The position numbers were made by a program, and so were the translations under genes. Shown in pieces: positions 35,276-48,220 of a stretch of 64,000 nt of DNA (the stretch's first letter is position 1; every line of letters begins with the position of its first letter). The DNA lies in the NCBI GenBank assembly GCA_015680685.1, contig MNCI01035111.1:78281-142280 (forward strand), given 5' to 3'. The notes below the pieces were generated by a model. The model saw nothing but the letters and a program-made list of their open reading frames with translations. It was not told where the DNA came from and made no database searches. The stretch comes from Gnetum montanum. Taxonomy: Eukaryota; Streptophyta; Gnetopsida; Gnetales; Gnetaceae.

Positions 35276-36800
35276 TCTCATTCTTTTCTGTCAACTAATT
35301 TTTACCATTTTGAATGTTAGATCATTTGTAACTATACATTTTCAATTACGCAAGTTTGTACATTGATCATTTCTGCTATATTACAACATGTTTATGATCA
35401 TTCAATAAAGCATTCCATGGTCTTATAATATTTCTATTTGTTATGTTTAAATAATCGTTGTAGCAGAAGATGATCGACGATCACTAGCTTAGTTATATAT
35501 TTATAATATATATCTATAAATTGGCCGATAGAATCTTATTAGTTTACAAGTAAAAAGTTCTTTGAGTAAAAAATTTCACGACTTCTGGATGAAGAACAAG
35601 ATTTAAAAACCCAAATTTTCATGCCTTTTGGAAGAAGAACAAGAATTCTGTACCTTATTTTTTCTAAGGATGGGTTTTTTGAAAAAAAAAAATTCCATGA
35701 ATTAGTGTGTGCACTCATGAATCTTCTACATGCTCTTAGAGACATTTTGATTGATGATTCCTATTAATGCATAAATTTGGATTACATACCAAATCATTAA
35801 CCAATATGTTTAAAACGCTTTTTAATAGACTATTACTTAGGACATATCCTACATGGGTATGATAGCTTGGGAATAGTCAAAGTAGTGCAAAAAATTATAA
35901 TTATTTTAACCTTTTAGTTATTGTATTTTGTAGGAGGTGTGTCTAATGTGGAGCTCCCATGGATTCCACAATCAAAGATTTCTCAATGTTACAAAATAGA
36001 AAACTTGAATGAGAAAATATAATAAAAGATTCATTCTTGCTCAAATAGAGAAATTAGAATTGAAAGAAAGCATAGATTTCCAAGGATAGACAAGAGATTC
36101 AAGCAAGTTCTTACACACACTAAATCAAAGAAAACACACTTTCACATGGATGGTGATCAAGGCACCTTACCAAGATTTTATCTCTCTCTGTCTCTAATCT
36201 CTTCTCTCAACTTACCTTTCTCTCCCCAAAATTTGTTGATGTTCTCTTACCTCACTCTTGAGACTAACCTTCTCTCTTAGAACTAGCCTCCTTCTTAAGA
36301 CTAACCTTTTTCATTTTGATTAGCCTACCCTAAACTTAGGTCCTTGGTGTCTTTTATAGTCTTTCAAGTGTTCCTTCCTCTTTCCTCCAAATAAGAATTA
36401 AGTTTGAAGTTAGTTGATATTTGTACAAGATGTCTTAGAGATGTAGGAGACATCTTGCCTGAGTTTAGAGATGTTAGAGGAGACATCGTGAATGTGGTTG
36501 AGACATCTTGAGTCTAGCTAAGATGTCTTGAAGTTATGTGAGATGTCTTGGATGTAGCTAAGACATCTCACTTGTTAAGGCCAAACATAAAGATGCTTGT
36601 TTTGATACTTGAAGGATTCAAATGCTTCCAAATAGGTCCCCATTGACCATGGAACCCTCTAAACTCATCAAAATAAGTTCAAAAAATACCTTCAAACATG
36701 CCAAAACTCGAGGGAAAGATCCCATCATTGGAGAGATGTTACATTGGATTTTTTGATGTCTACATTAGTGTCAAATCCAAAAAATTGGATAATGATATTA
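35276..36800. other. Unassigned AT-rich region
   Basis: No coding similarity. Contains an AGATGTCT palindrome-like cluster (36429-36571). The stretch 35940-36740 (starting near TGTCTAATGTGGAGCTCC) has the feel of an LTR or leader but no partner copy was found. Confidence 0.4.
36429..36571. repeat. AGATGTCT/AGACATCT repeat cluster
   Basis: About seven copies of AGATGTCT or its reverse complement AGACATCT in 143 bp, alternating in orientation, so the RNA could fold into several hairpins. Confidence 0.75.
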
Positions 36801-38286
36801 AAATAATTCTAAGTACATCAATCATTGAAAAGAGAATTTAAAGAAAAAAACTTAATGATTTTGAGAATTTCTTTTCAAGTTTTCATCCATACAACTAATT
36901 TTGAAAAACCTTCCCTTAGGGGTAGGAAAAGGATCATGTCTTACCCTTATTTAGAAGCACCCTCAAGGGTTTTCACTTCTTACTTAAGGATTTATTGTAA
37001 AGAGAAGGAAAAAACTTTCTCTAAAACTAAAAGACAACATCAATTAGAAATAAAGAACAAATAGCAACATATGATAAAAGTTTCTCATCCTTGAGCCTCC
37101 AACATAAAAATAAATTAATATTATAGAAAATAAATTAATTATTCAGCTTTCTTGAAGAGCCTTTTTACTTAAAGCTATTGTTAAAAAGTGACATCTTTGA
37201 GAATATATTATTTAAATTTTGAAGAGAGATTATAGTTATGATATTACTGCTAGAAATTAACTACATAATGAAGCTTCCAAGTAGAGTAGAGAATAAGTAG
37301 TCAAAAACATTTTCAAATGTAAAGAAAGGAAATAGACAAATAAAGCTAATCATTAAGAATGAATTCATTAATGCTTGCTTGAAAGTTATGTATTTTGGAT
37401 ATTCATTTCCAAGCATGTTGAGTATTATAACAATAAATTTTTTTTTAGAAAATGAGTCTTCAATTCTACAAAAAGGACATTAAGGTAAAAATTTTTTTAT
37501 ATGTTTAAGATAAGTGCTAATAGGAAGACCTTGATAAATAAGACACCATAAAAAATATAAATTTTAGGAAATGTAGGAGCTCTTCAAATATTTTTCATTT
37601 TCTTCATCCAAAAGTATGATGATAATTGTATTTTCTAGGCATTGAATTTTTTATGAATAAAATCATTCTTTGTAATAATCTCATAAGAAATTTTTTTGTT
37701 AAAAGAAAAAATAGATCTACCATCCTTCCAAAAAATATTTGGAAAATCTTGATGCAAACTTTTATTAACCTTAAATAAATTCTCAAGATTAGAATTAGTT
37801 TTCCTCTTTTATTTAAATTGTAGAGGATAGAAACTTCATTCCATTTAATCCATCTATCATGCATATGTAGATAAGAAACTGTAGTGATATCAAATTTACT
37901 CGAAGTGGACACAATATAGATGAATTAATAGCCAAAGATCTTTCATCAAAAGAAAGCCACCATGGGATAATTTGCTTAATCATATTTTTTGAAACTATAA
38001 TATGATTGTAATTGTAATAGTTAATAGCCTTGCATTATATCTTTCGAATCTATTTAATAATTAGAGAACTGGAAATAGAAATGACCTAAGAAAAAAAAAA
38101 CATAGTGAAGAAAGTTATTACAAGATCAACTATGCTCATTATTAGATTTCCTTGCATAAGTTTTTCCCTTAAAAGAAGCATCCAAACATCATTTTTGTTA
38201 GTGCACTTTGCAATTTAGTTTACTAGAAGAAAAATACCTTAGTTATAACAATTAATAAGGATAAGTCCTTCATCTTTCTTGCTACT
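36800..38286 (-). pseudogene. LINE C, C-terminal part (split by RE5)
   Basis: The 3' half of a minus-strand LINE ORF2. The tract 37604-37912 includes IFQIFFGRMVDLFFLL and continues as a decayed zinc-binding C-terminal region. The 5' half resumes at 43333 across the RE5 insertion. Stops and frameshifts throughout. Confidence 0.65.
38282..38286. repeat. RE5 target site duplication (left)
   Basis: CTACT, identical to 43328-43332. Confidence 0.88.
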
Positions 38287-39210
38287 TGATGAGTGGCAAG
38301 GTACCCCTATGTCCAACCATATGAATCATAAGCGTTCACGCATGATCCTGTTGAATCCCGTGGATGGGACTAGTTATGGCATCTAGATCGCTATGCCTTG
38401 ATTGCAATTCACTATCTTCCCACTTGGATTAGTGGTAGCTTTGTCACATATGGTTTAGTCCAGAGTGCAACATATGATTTTTATTATTTTATATTTTATT
38501 GTTCTATGATTAATGATAGGTTGAAACTCAATTTATAATCAAATTAACTAATCTAATTGCTAATTAATAATCAACTACCCTAACATAAGTATTCGATCCC
38601 ACTTCCTATGCACATCCTAAACACATATAATGCTACTGGGTTACCAAATGTTAAGCATTGCTAGGATTACCAAGAGTCATACACATGCTTGAAGTGATCG
38701 TACTTATGTAATTAATGAATTAAAATGCATGAAAATGTAAATAGTAACTAAGTACATGAAAAGTAAATTGCATGGAAAGTAAATCTAATCTAAGTCAACG
38801 TGGTGCAATGAATAAGAATCAATCTCGATCTTATTGCTGCTCATGAAATATGTCTAGGTACATTGCCAGTCAAATAAGACTTCATACAACTGACTTAGAT
38901 CCATTCTGTGGGCACTCACTAACTATTTTGTAAGATTACAGAATAAAAATACAAGAGTTTGGCTACTCTATTGACAAAACTAAGCATTATATTTATAGGC
39001 TGGCATATATCTTCTAACATTAGATATCTGACATCGTGTCCTAGCTCTAACATTGAATACCTAATGTTAAGGCTCTGACAATGGATACTTGACATCAGGG
39101 ACTTATTATTAGAGCCTTGTTATTGGAGTTAGGATATCAGGGCTAAGATAATGGAACTAACCAAAAAGTTGAAATTTTATCAGATAACCTAACCAACTGA
39201 TGATTCATCA
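38287..39210 (-). repeat. RE5 3' LTR
   Basis: 924 bp, plus-strand start TGATGAGTGG, end GATTCATCA. It matches 42401-43327 closely. Minus-strand TATAAATAT at 38989-38997. The U3 (39010-39150) has repeated ACATC/GATAT words instead of the CGATATCG palindromes of RE1. Confidence 0.93.
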
Positions 39211-40129
39211 TACCCCCATGACTGAATGAAAACTTGTCCTCAAGTTAATAGGATAGGATCAAGATTTTTTTAGAAAATTGGAAAGGTATGGAATTATTGA
39301 CTGATGCCAACTACTGACTGACTTTGAGTGCCAAATTACAAAATTTTATTCAAGTGGATGTATACAAAATGAAAAAGTGAGAAAAAGACTAAATAGACAT
39401 TGAAGATTACAAAATTTGTAGAGGTCTTCAAGAATCCATTGAAGATGATTCTTATTGTTGTCGCTAGTAGTGACAGACTTTTAAACTTGATTGTTATGTC
39501 GATGCTTCTCTGGTTATGTTGAACATTCTTAAAGGCTGGACTAAAATTTCTTCTTCACTTGGTCATTCCCTCTTTCTTAAAGGTACAATTATCATTGATT
39601 AATTTTAGTTTCATAAAAGAAGAACCAAATTGTTTTCATGAAAAAGACCTTTTTTTCAAAGAACTAGAGGGATGTATGAGATGGTCTCACTACTTTACAC
39701 AATTACTTACCTAATTATCTTGATAACATAGCACACAAGGCCTAACACATTGCATTGATTTTTGCATCATGACTTGGCAATTTTATTAATAAAAACATAA
39801 AAGACATTCATAAAACATAAAGAGAATGAGTAAAAAAGAGAAAAATATAAAGAAAGAAAAATATTAAGAAATGGAAAACATATGAAGAATTAGAAAATTC
39901 TAGAACTGATGAGAAAATCAGTTACTTCCATGGATCTTTGAGATAGTTATATATTCTTATTTTCAAGCCACTAGGTGTCTTCTAGTTTAGTGGCTACTGC
40001 ATAGACTGGGTTTTGCTCACACATTTGCTCCTAAAATTTATGGTGGGCCAGTATGGGGTTTGTGTTATTATTTTGAACTTTTAGCCTACAACTACACCCT
40101 TTATCATTATTGGTGATGCATGGATTCTT
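39211..40129 (-). other. RE5 3' noncoding region and polypurine tract
   Basis: Minus-strand AGTCATGGGGGTA adjoins the LTR (39211-39223), the same tract as in RE2. The remainder is noncoding; its LTR-proximal part resembles RE6 62797-62990. Confidence 0.7.
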
Positions 40130-42268
40130 TTATCTCTCCACAATGATAGGTTTATTATTTATGTCTTGTGTTGGAGTGGTGATGGTTATTGGCTTTTGCG
40201 TATGATTAGGAGACATTATTTTTGTAAGAAAGGTTGTTGCATTAGATTGGCCTTGTGCTAGTTCAGGTGATGTAGTAGGTCCATGAATGTTGTGGTTCAT
40301 CTTATGACCTTTTCTCCAGAAGGGACGTTTTCGAGACTTTGGTTGAGATCTACTAGCATTATCATTTATGTGTATGTTCATAGTACAAGTGGCATTTTCT
40401 TGTTGATGTTGTGAGGTTGAACCTTCTTGTGTTGTTGGAGGTGACATATGGTGGAGGTAAGTATGAGAATATTGAGGATATGATGTAGGATAAGAGGTGT
40501 GAGGTGGTGATCTCATAGAAAATGTTGCAGGATAGTGAGATTTGGGAGAGGTAGTAGTGATTTGAAGTAGAGGATGTAAAACTAGTTGGTGAAATAGGAT
40601 GTTGAACATAATATCCATGTGGGTTCAGTTGGTAGGAAGGATAGGGTTGGTTTGGTGGTGGCCTAAAATTACTGTGCGGAAGAGGAAATCTCCAAGGCAT
40701 GTAATTCTATACAAACTTCCAATTTAATCCATCCACCCAACTCTTATGTAGATGCAACAAGATTAGGCAATGGCCCCTTGGATGGTCATAAATGCAAATC
40801 TTACATCCATTATCTTCATCTGTGGTTGAGTCTATAGCCTCACTTTCTTCAGCAATTTTTCCTGTTTGCTGAAAAGTGTTCTTATCTATTTCTTTGTCAT
40901 GTTTCCTTCTTTTGTTGTAATCACTTGATTCATTGTGCACTACTTTTTCCTCTATGATTTCTTCACAAGTTTTAACTTTCTCATCCATCAATTCTGGCAT
41001 CTTATACAGCTTTGCTTCAAGCTCAATGAGAGAATTTTGTACTGGCAAGGTCCATTGTAAAATCACCTCATCAAGAGCTACCTCTTCTTCCTTATCATAG
41101 ATATGGATAATTTTCTTTGTAGAGTTGGGTCCTAGTTATTTTCCTCTACATTCTCTTATCTACATAGCTTTCCTTCTTCTTTCATCACATGCTTGATTAA
41201 CTCTTTGATCTAATGGGTTCATAGCTCATATAATTGACCTAAAGCATACATCCCAAGGGTCTTCCTTGTTTCATTACGAAGCCCATATATGATTTGGAAA
41301 AGTTTCCTTTCCTTAGAGAAACCTTGGCTTGAGTATCTATGTAGTAGCAAATAGTATCTTTCCAAGGCCATTTCCAAGGGTTCATGATTTTTTTACTTCC
41401 ACTCTTGGATTTATTTTCTTAGGTTGGACACTCTCGCATAGGTTAAATATTTTTTGTTGAAAAGTTCTAGCATTGTGGACCATTGGTGAATGGAACTTAA
41501 TTCCAATGATCTATACCGACATTCAGCTTTATCAATTAATGTTCTAGGAAAGAGCTTATGTTTTTGCCACCTACTTTCAATGTTTTACAAGGCACATGCA
41601 TCGTGGAAGGCTTGTAGATGATGTTGTGGATTTGAGTCATAGCTTCTCACAAATTTAGGGATATTATTAATATCAAGCCTAGGTAGGTGACTTTCCTTGT
41701 GATGTTTATGAGGTATATTAATTGCCTCTATGAGCTGCATCAGGCTCTTAGTGGCCAATAAGGATTCATCATCATTAGACATGTTGTGATGAAAATTTCT
41801 ATTTCTATTTGTTTGATTACGATGATCTTGTCTATGCCCATTGTGATGTCTTTGATTTTTCCCTTGGGTTTGATTTCTATCTTTATCTTGACCCCATAGT
41901 GGATCTCTATGTCTATACCTATGTTCATCTTTGTCAGAACTAGATGTTGAAGAGGAAGAGAAAGATTAGGAATAGGGAGAATTACCATGGCTTCTATAGT
42001 TCTCCCCATGGTCCCTTGATTTATCTTGTCTAGGTTTAGAGAAGGCCCTAGGCCTTGAGGCCCTCCATGATCTAAGACTTACTCCATCTCCTCTAGGATT
42101 GTTTGCACTATTTGAATATAGTCTTTGAGTGTAGTAAGGGTCTAAATGAGCATAGGAAACCCCTACTTGAGGTTGTTCAATTCAATTTTATTTAGTATAT
42201 ATCCTATCATTTATCCTATGAGTGTTCTCATCATACAATGCATTATTGGTCCTATGTGAAGAAGACAT
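40130..42268 (-). pseudogene. gag: RE5 gag
   Basis: Minus strand; ATG at 42266-42268 (MSSSHRTNN), similar to the MSSS start of RE1-RE3. Domain order: charged Arg/His/Asp-rich linker (41790-42050); LDINNIPKFVRSYDSNPQHH (about 41600-41680) and the retrotransposon-gag region through FNKKYLTYARVSNLRK (about 41430); GLRNETRKTLGMYALGQL (about 41245); knuckle CKICIYDHPRGHC near 40770-40810 with CX2CX3HX4C spacing; a Pro/Ser/Thr-rich tail to 40130. Stops and frameshifts occur, but fewer than in RE1. No protease follows. Confidence 0.88.
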
Positions 42269-42380
42269 GATTTTGTCTGATAATGTGTGTGATTTAAAAT
42301 ATTAATGTTTTCTAAGAGATAAATTGTTAATACCTTTACAATGATAATGTATAATATAACTAACCTAGATAACTAACACC

Positions 42381-42400
42381 ATCCTCGGAAATGGTGTCAA
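42381..42400 (-). promoter_or_regulatory. RE5 primer binding site
   Basis: Minus strand TTGACACCATTTCCGAGGAT next to the LTR; a mutated relative of the RE3 site. Confidence 0.78.
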
Positions 42401-43327
42401 TGATGAGTTGTGAGGTACCCCTACATCCAACCATATGAATCATAAGCGTTCATGCATGATCAGGTTGAATTCTATGGATGGGACTAGTTGTGGCATCTAG
42501 AGTGCTATGCCTTGATCATAGGACGTTGTCTTCCCACTTGGACTAGTGGTAGCTTTGTCACATATGGTTTAGTCTAGGGTGAGGGATATGATTTTTATTA
42601 TTTTATATTTTATTACTCTATGATTAACAATAGGTTAAAACTCAATTTATAATCAATTCAACTAATCTAATTTCTAATTAATAATCAACTACCCTAACAT
42701 AAGTATTTGATCCCACTTCCTATGCACATCCTAAAAACGTATAATGCTGCTGGATTACTAGACATTAAGCATTGTTGGAATTACCAAGAGTCATATACAT
42801 GCTTGAAGTAATTGTACTTATGTCCTTAATTAATTAACATGCATGAAAATGTAAATAGTACCTAAGTACATGAAAAGTAAATTGCTTGGAAAGTAAATCT
42901 AATCTAAGTTAAAGTGCTATAATGAATAAGAATCAATCTCAATCTTATTGCCACTCATGGAATATGTCTAGGTACATTGCCAGTTGAGTAAGACTTTGTA
43001 CAACTTAATTCCACTCTATGGGCACTCATTGACTTTTCTATAAGATTACGAAATAAAACTATAAGAGTTTGACTACTCTATTGACAAAACTATGAGAAAA
43101 TAATGCAAAACTCTCTCCAAATCATGAGCCTAAGCACTATATTTATAGGTCAGTTTATATCCGATGACATCGGATATCTAACATCAGATACTTGATGTCG
43201 AGGCTCTAACATCAGATACTCAATGTTAGGGCCTTGTTATCAGAGCTAGGATATCAGGGCTAAGATATTGGAGCCAACCAAAAATTTGACTTTTTATCAG
43301 ATAACCTAGCCAATTGATGATTCATCA
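42401..43327 (-). repeat. RE5 5' LTR
   Basis: 927 bp, TGATGAGTTG to TTCATCA on the plus strand. Minus-strand TATAAATAT at 43139-43147. The U3 repeats at 43155-43300 include CCGATGACATCGG and two AACATCAGATAC units. Confidence 0.93.
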
Positions 43328-43332
43328 CTACT
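43328..43332. repeat. RE5 target site duplication (right)
   Basis: CTACT, identical to 38282-38286. Confidence 0.88.
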
Positions 43333-46300
43333 AGTACAGATATCCCAAGCCATTCTAAAAAAACCTACTTTATTTTGCTACATAGATCAAAGAAATGGAC
43401 AAATAATATGATCAATTCTATCATAAGAAGTAAGAATTTTTAGAAGAAGCGTAGAAACTAGAGTAATAAACATAAGTTGATTAAAGTATTTGCTTAATAA
43501 CTAAAAATTTTCTAGTAATGGTGGGCTTTTTTTCTTTTCATTTATCAAGCTTCTTTTCAATTTTATCAACCACATAATTTTACAAAAAGTATGATTAGGC
43601 TTAAAAGAAAATGATATTCCTAAAATTTTAAAGACAATCTTTTTTTCTAGATTTTTCTAGGCCTGAGATTAATCCACCTATCAATATTAGCAATACAATA
43701 AATAGTATATTTTAATTGATATGAGAGCTAGATAACATGGAGTAATCCTCATTTCTAGCTCAAAGAGTATTGATATGTTGCATAGAATTGTTGATCCTAA
43801 ACAAAAGAATAATCTACAAAGTGTATGTTAAGTAATTGCATACCTTGATCATTAATTAAGATTCCCTTAATGATATTCCTTTGTATATTATAATGTAGAT
43901 TATGTTAAAGAAAATCTACAACAATAATAAAAAGATAGAGGTTATAGGATAACCTTGATGAATTGATTGTTAAAGAAAAATGAGGAACTTGATTTAAAAT
44001 TAACAGTAACTTTGGCATAGTATGAGTGATTAGGATATGGATAAAAAAAATAAGAACGTAACTAAATCTCTATTTCGAGAGACAAGAAATAATGAAATTC
44101 CATTCAATCTTATCATAAGCTTTAACATTATTTAACTTAACAAAAGAAATGCTCTTATTTGTATCAAAAATTCATTGCATTCCTTTTCAAGCTTTAATAA
44201 TATTGTTTAAGATATGCTTATCTTTAACAAAACTTGTTTGCTTAGGTTTGATGATATCTTCAATAACCTTCTAAATTCGAAAAGTCATTCTTTTAGCTAA
44301 AATTTTATAAGTATTGTTAAGATGAGTAATAGACATCCAATTATTAATATGTTGAAGATTTCGATTCTTATGAAGACAATGAATGATATATTTATTAATA
44401 ATTTTATCAAGAAAAACTTTTTAATGGCTTCTTAGGAAAATAAAAGAGATAATCTTCAATGATGTCCTAATGCTTCTTAAAAAATTTATTTAGAAAAACA
44501 TCAAAATCTAGAGCTTTATCATTTTCTAAACTAAAGGTTGCTACTTTGACTCTTTCACTATAATTTTTGCTTCAAGAATGCTTTAATGTAGTTCTATCAT
44601 AAGATGAGGAATATGTGCACTTAAGGCTTGGAAGGATACCTTGCTAAAAGCTTGAGAAGAGAAAATAGAAGAAAAATGATTTACTAAAAAGTTGTTAATA
44701 GTCTTAGGATTTGTAATGATAGAATCATTTATATAAAGTGATTTTAGTTTAGTTATTGGACCCTTTCCTTTTAGAAACTTAAAAATTCCTTACAAGGTTT
44801 ATGTTCAATCTATAGCCAACCTATGTGACTTTTAGGAAAGCACTTTTAGCTTTGAAAGCATCTTGAGATTAACAACAAAATCAAATTGATTTCGATTTTA
44901 AAAAATATGTTTTCTTGACAAATTCTACAAGATATTCTTTAAGTTGATGCTTAAATTTAATAAATTGCTTTTAAAACCATATAACATAATTTCTAACTCT
45001 ACAAGTAGTTTGCTACTACCAATCAATTCAACGAATACCACCCACATTCCATAAAGACTTCAAAATATTTTTTCCACTAGGTCTTTTGAATATACATTAG
45101 CATTAATATGAAAAAGCACATGCTTTAGAAAGAGGAAAAATGATCTGACAAGGTAGCATTTGTATGCACTTTTACTTTCCTTGTAGGCTTCCAAAAGGAA
45201 ACATTAGAGATGTATAAGCTATCATGTCAAAAATAAACTCTATTAGTTTCTTATTGGTAATTAAAGCAAGTGTACGACTTCGTATTTGAATGATTTGGAA
45301 ATAAAGAGCTAACATTAGAAATAAAAAAATTTTCTTTAGAATTACATTAATCTTCTTTTTCTCAAGAAGACATATTAGGAAGAAGATCATCAAGTTTATC
45401 TAAATGACTTTTAATCATATTGAAATCACCTTGAAGAATGTAAGGAACTTTAGGCAAAGATGAAAGATATTTTCAAATATTTTATTAATCTTTCAAATTA
45501 TTAAGAGCATAAATATTACATAGTTCAAAATCTCTTTTCTCATTGGTTAAGTAATCCAAATAACTCTTCTAAGGTTATCAAAGCCAAAATTTAAAACTGT
45601 TCTAGTTCAATTTTTATTAATAAGAATACAACATCTCCTTTAGTAACTTCATGAGAAACAGAAAAAAATAATATAGTTTTTAAAAATGCATTTATCAATA
45701 AAAATAATATCATATGTTGAAATCTTAATTTCTTGCAAGAAAAGAAAATCTAGAGACAAATGCTATTTTGAAAGATACTTCCCCACAATCTTTGCTTGGG
45801 ATCTATTAGAAAGGCTCCAAACATCCCATGATAAAACTAACATTGAGGTGTGGGAAGAGCAAGCCCTCATCCTTGATTTCTCAAGCTTAGCATTTGTATC
45901 ATAAGCCATGTCACTAATAGGTGAAAATACATTATCGAATGAGAAAATATTTGAAAGAGTAGTAGAAGTAGAAAGAAAAGGAGATGAAATTGGACTCATT
46001 AAATTGAAAAAGTTGTCTATAAGTATCTTCTTTTTCTATTGTACTAAGGTAAATTTGTTTGCATCAGTATTTCCATTGCTGATCCCTACTAAAAATTGCT
46101 TTTTTCCCCCCCTAAAGATGAATTCTCTTTAGATATCTAGAATTTATTGGCACCTTTTAAAATTTAAATGATTAGTAAGATGGTAAGAACTTGTTGAAGA
46201 AGATTTCATTTGTACCTACTAAAAATAATAATTATTTTTCTTTTGTAAAAATTATTGTTTCTTTTTGTCATGAAAATTTTTAATTAAGAATAGGAAAAAT

Positions 46301-46400
46301 TCCAATAACATGACCTTCATGATGAAAATAGTTGTAACAAGTTCATAAATTATAGTATGTAATTTTTGGGAAAAACACTATTACCAACCTTAAGTTTTAA
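43333..46400 (-). pseudogene. LINE C, endonuclease and RT part
   Basis: Minus-strand LINE. From its 5' side: a possible zinc-knuckle trace CYNYFHHEGH near 46310-46345 (ORF1 end); the start of an AP-type endonuclease, MLVLSWDVWSLSNRSQAKIV (about 45780-45845) followed by FLFLQEIKIS (about 45720), the catalytic E block; further endonuclease text around 45172-45393; then RT with NVKAYDKIEW (about 44095-44130). It continues beyond RE5 at 38286. Frames are badly broken. Confidence 0.72.
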
Positions 46401-47273
46401 TTCTTACTCTACAGTAAATCAATTTCTACTAAATAATGTGTGCGCCACACACCATTTAGTAATGATTTTAACTCTGTCTTGAAGATTATACCAATGCAAC
46501 CAACAATTTTGCTTTCAACATTTTGAAAAATAAGAGGCATATTTTATAATTCAATACAACAAGTAATTTTAGATTAATTAGAAGAATAAAGATCAACATC
46601 CACTTTATATTCTTAAGTAATAAAAGTATTATTTTGATTTATAAAAACTTTAACATCTAATGATTTCTCAACCATTTTAGAATTGGTCAGTTCAAAAAGA
46701 AAAAAAGATTCAAAAAATAGTGGGCATGCAAAACATTAATTCCATATGTTTAAGAATATCCTAAATCACTATTATAAAATCCCTATTTATGTGAATAAAT
46801 CCAATAATATGTAGAAATATGGATCATGAAGTGATACCTTTTTATTAGGATTTATATGAATCATCAACTAAAATAAAATCAAAATCTTTTGGAATTCTTT
46901 GTATTCTCTACCATTTAAGAGACTAGTATTTTTCTTGTTTAGTTCATTCCTTGCCAAAAACATATTTGATATAATAAAGTTTGAAAAACACAAAATCACA
47001 CAAACATTTTAGTTAATGAAAGTATTTAAATATAAAAAAAATAAGATATGGTAATTTGATATCTAAAACATAATAACTTAAAATTTATAAATACCAAATT
47101 AAAAATATACATTATCAATATGATAGAAAAAAACAAGATAACTATGATATCAAAGTTTTATAATTTAAAAGCATATAGATATCATATTTAAAAAAATTAA
47201 GAAAATAAAAATAATACACATAAAAATTTAATATAAGATCAAAATATGAGAACGTATGTTAAGATAAGTTCAA
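46401..47273. other. AT-rich region, perhaps LINE C ORF1 relics
   Basis: Very AT-rich. Minus-strand text has Lys/Asn-rich fragments that could belong to LINE ORF1, but no motif is secure. Confidence 0.35.
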
Positions 47274-48069
47274 TGATGGGACATGATATCGCATGGGCTG
47301 CGATATCGCATCCCCCGCGGTATCACGGTGCGCTGCCAAGTCTATAAATAAGAGGCAACTCTCCCTTGTTTCTCATTCTAGGCCCAGACTGTAGCGAAAC
47401 TCTGGCAGTTTTACCTCTCCATACATAGAATAATTTCCATGTGCCCGTAGTAGGAGCTCCAAAGTGAATGGATCTTTATTCGAGCAAATATTGTACCTAA
47501 ACACAAGTTTGTGTATAGAAATAAAGATGAACTTCTTGGATAAACCTTGCAGTGCATAGATTAGGCTAATTAGGACTTTATTTATTGTTATTTATCATTC
47601 ATCATTTAAATGATTTATTAGTTATTAAATCTCTCTCAACCCTTCTCCCATAGTTAAGTGCATTCAGTACGACCGCTTCGAGCATGTGTGTTACGCTTGG
47701 TGATCCCAGCAACGACTAGCATTTGGTAACCAAGGTTGCATTGGTTTAGGGTGTGAACAGTAAGTGGGAACGGATGCTGATGCTAGGTTAATTAAGGCTT
47801 AGTTAGTTAGTTAAATTTAGTTAATTAGTCTCTTCACCCTTCACCTCTTAGCATAGGAGATAAAATCGAAAAGACATAAAAATCATATACCTCAGACTTA
47901 CTTAACCATACAACCGTGACAAATACAAGTAAGTCTGGGAAGACAATGAATGATTGACCTTAAGTGTTCCATAAGGAGTGTAGGCACTTAGTCTATGGAG
48001 TTCGACCGAATTGCACATGTAACACTCATATTTGTATGGTTGAGTGTAGGGATACATTACCATTCATCA
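47274..48069 (+). repeat. RE3 5' LTR
   Basis: 796 bp, starts TGATGGGACATGATATCGC, ends CATTCATCA. GATATCGC palindromes at 47285-47330. TATAAATA at 47343-47350 followed by AGAGGCA. Closely matches RE1 and RE2 LTRs in R/U5. Confidence 0.88.
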
Positions 48070-48089
48070 TTGGCGCCGTTGCTAGGGAC
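48070..48089 (+). promoter_or_regulatory. RE3 primer binding site
   Basis: TTGGCGCCGTTGCTAGGGAC, the best-preserved copy in the window. Confidence 0.9.
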
Positions 48090-48220
48090 TAAGTGTTTGT
48101 GCGCTAAGTAGAACATAGGAAATTATCCACATCGTTGGGAGCTTAAACGAACCCTTAGGGTTAATTAAATAAGAAAAAAAAATGATATAACGGCTAATCA
48201 GCATACCGAATAAAATAACA

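Larger units (their letters stand above)
38287..43327 (-). mobile_element. RE5: gag-only LTR retrotransposon (TR-GAG type)
   Basis: 5041 bp, minus strand, with an exact 5-bp target duplication CTACT. LTRs are 38287-39210 and 42401-43327, the primer site adjoins the right LTR, and the polypurine tract adjoins the left. Between them lie one gag and about 0.9 kb of noncoding DNA: no protease, RT, RNase H or integrase. LTR termini (TGATGA...TCATCA), polypurine tract and Gag relate it to RE1-RE3. The shape fits the non-autonomous terminal-repeat elements with only a GAG domain described in plants. It sits in LINE C. Confidence 0.92.

Noticed and set aside
35539-35745. 68-codon minus-strand frame
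   Set aside because: Short, composition unremarkable, no recognisable motif.
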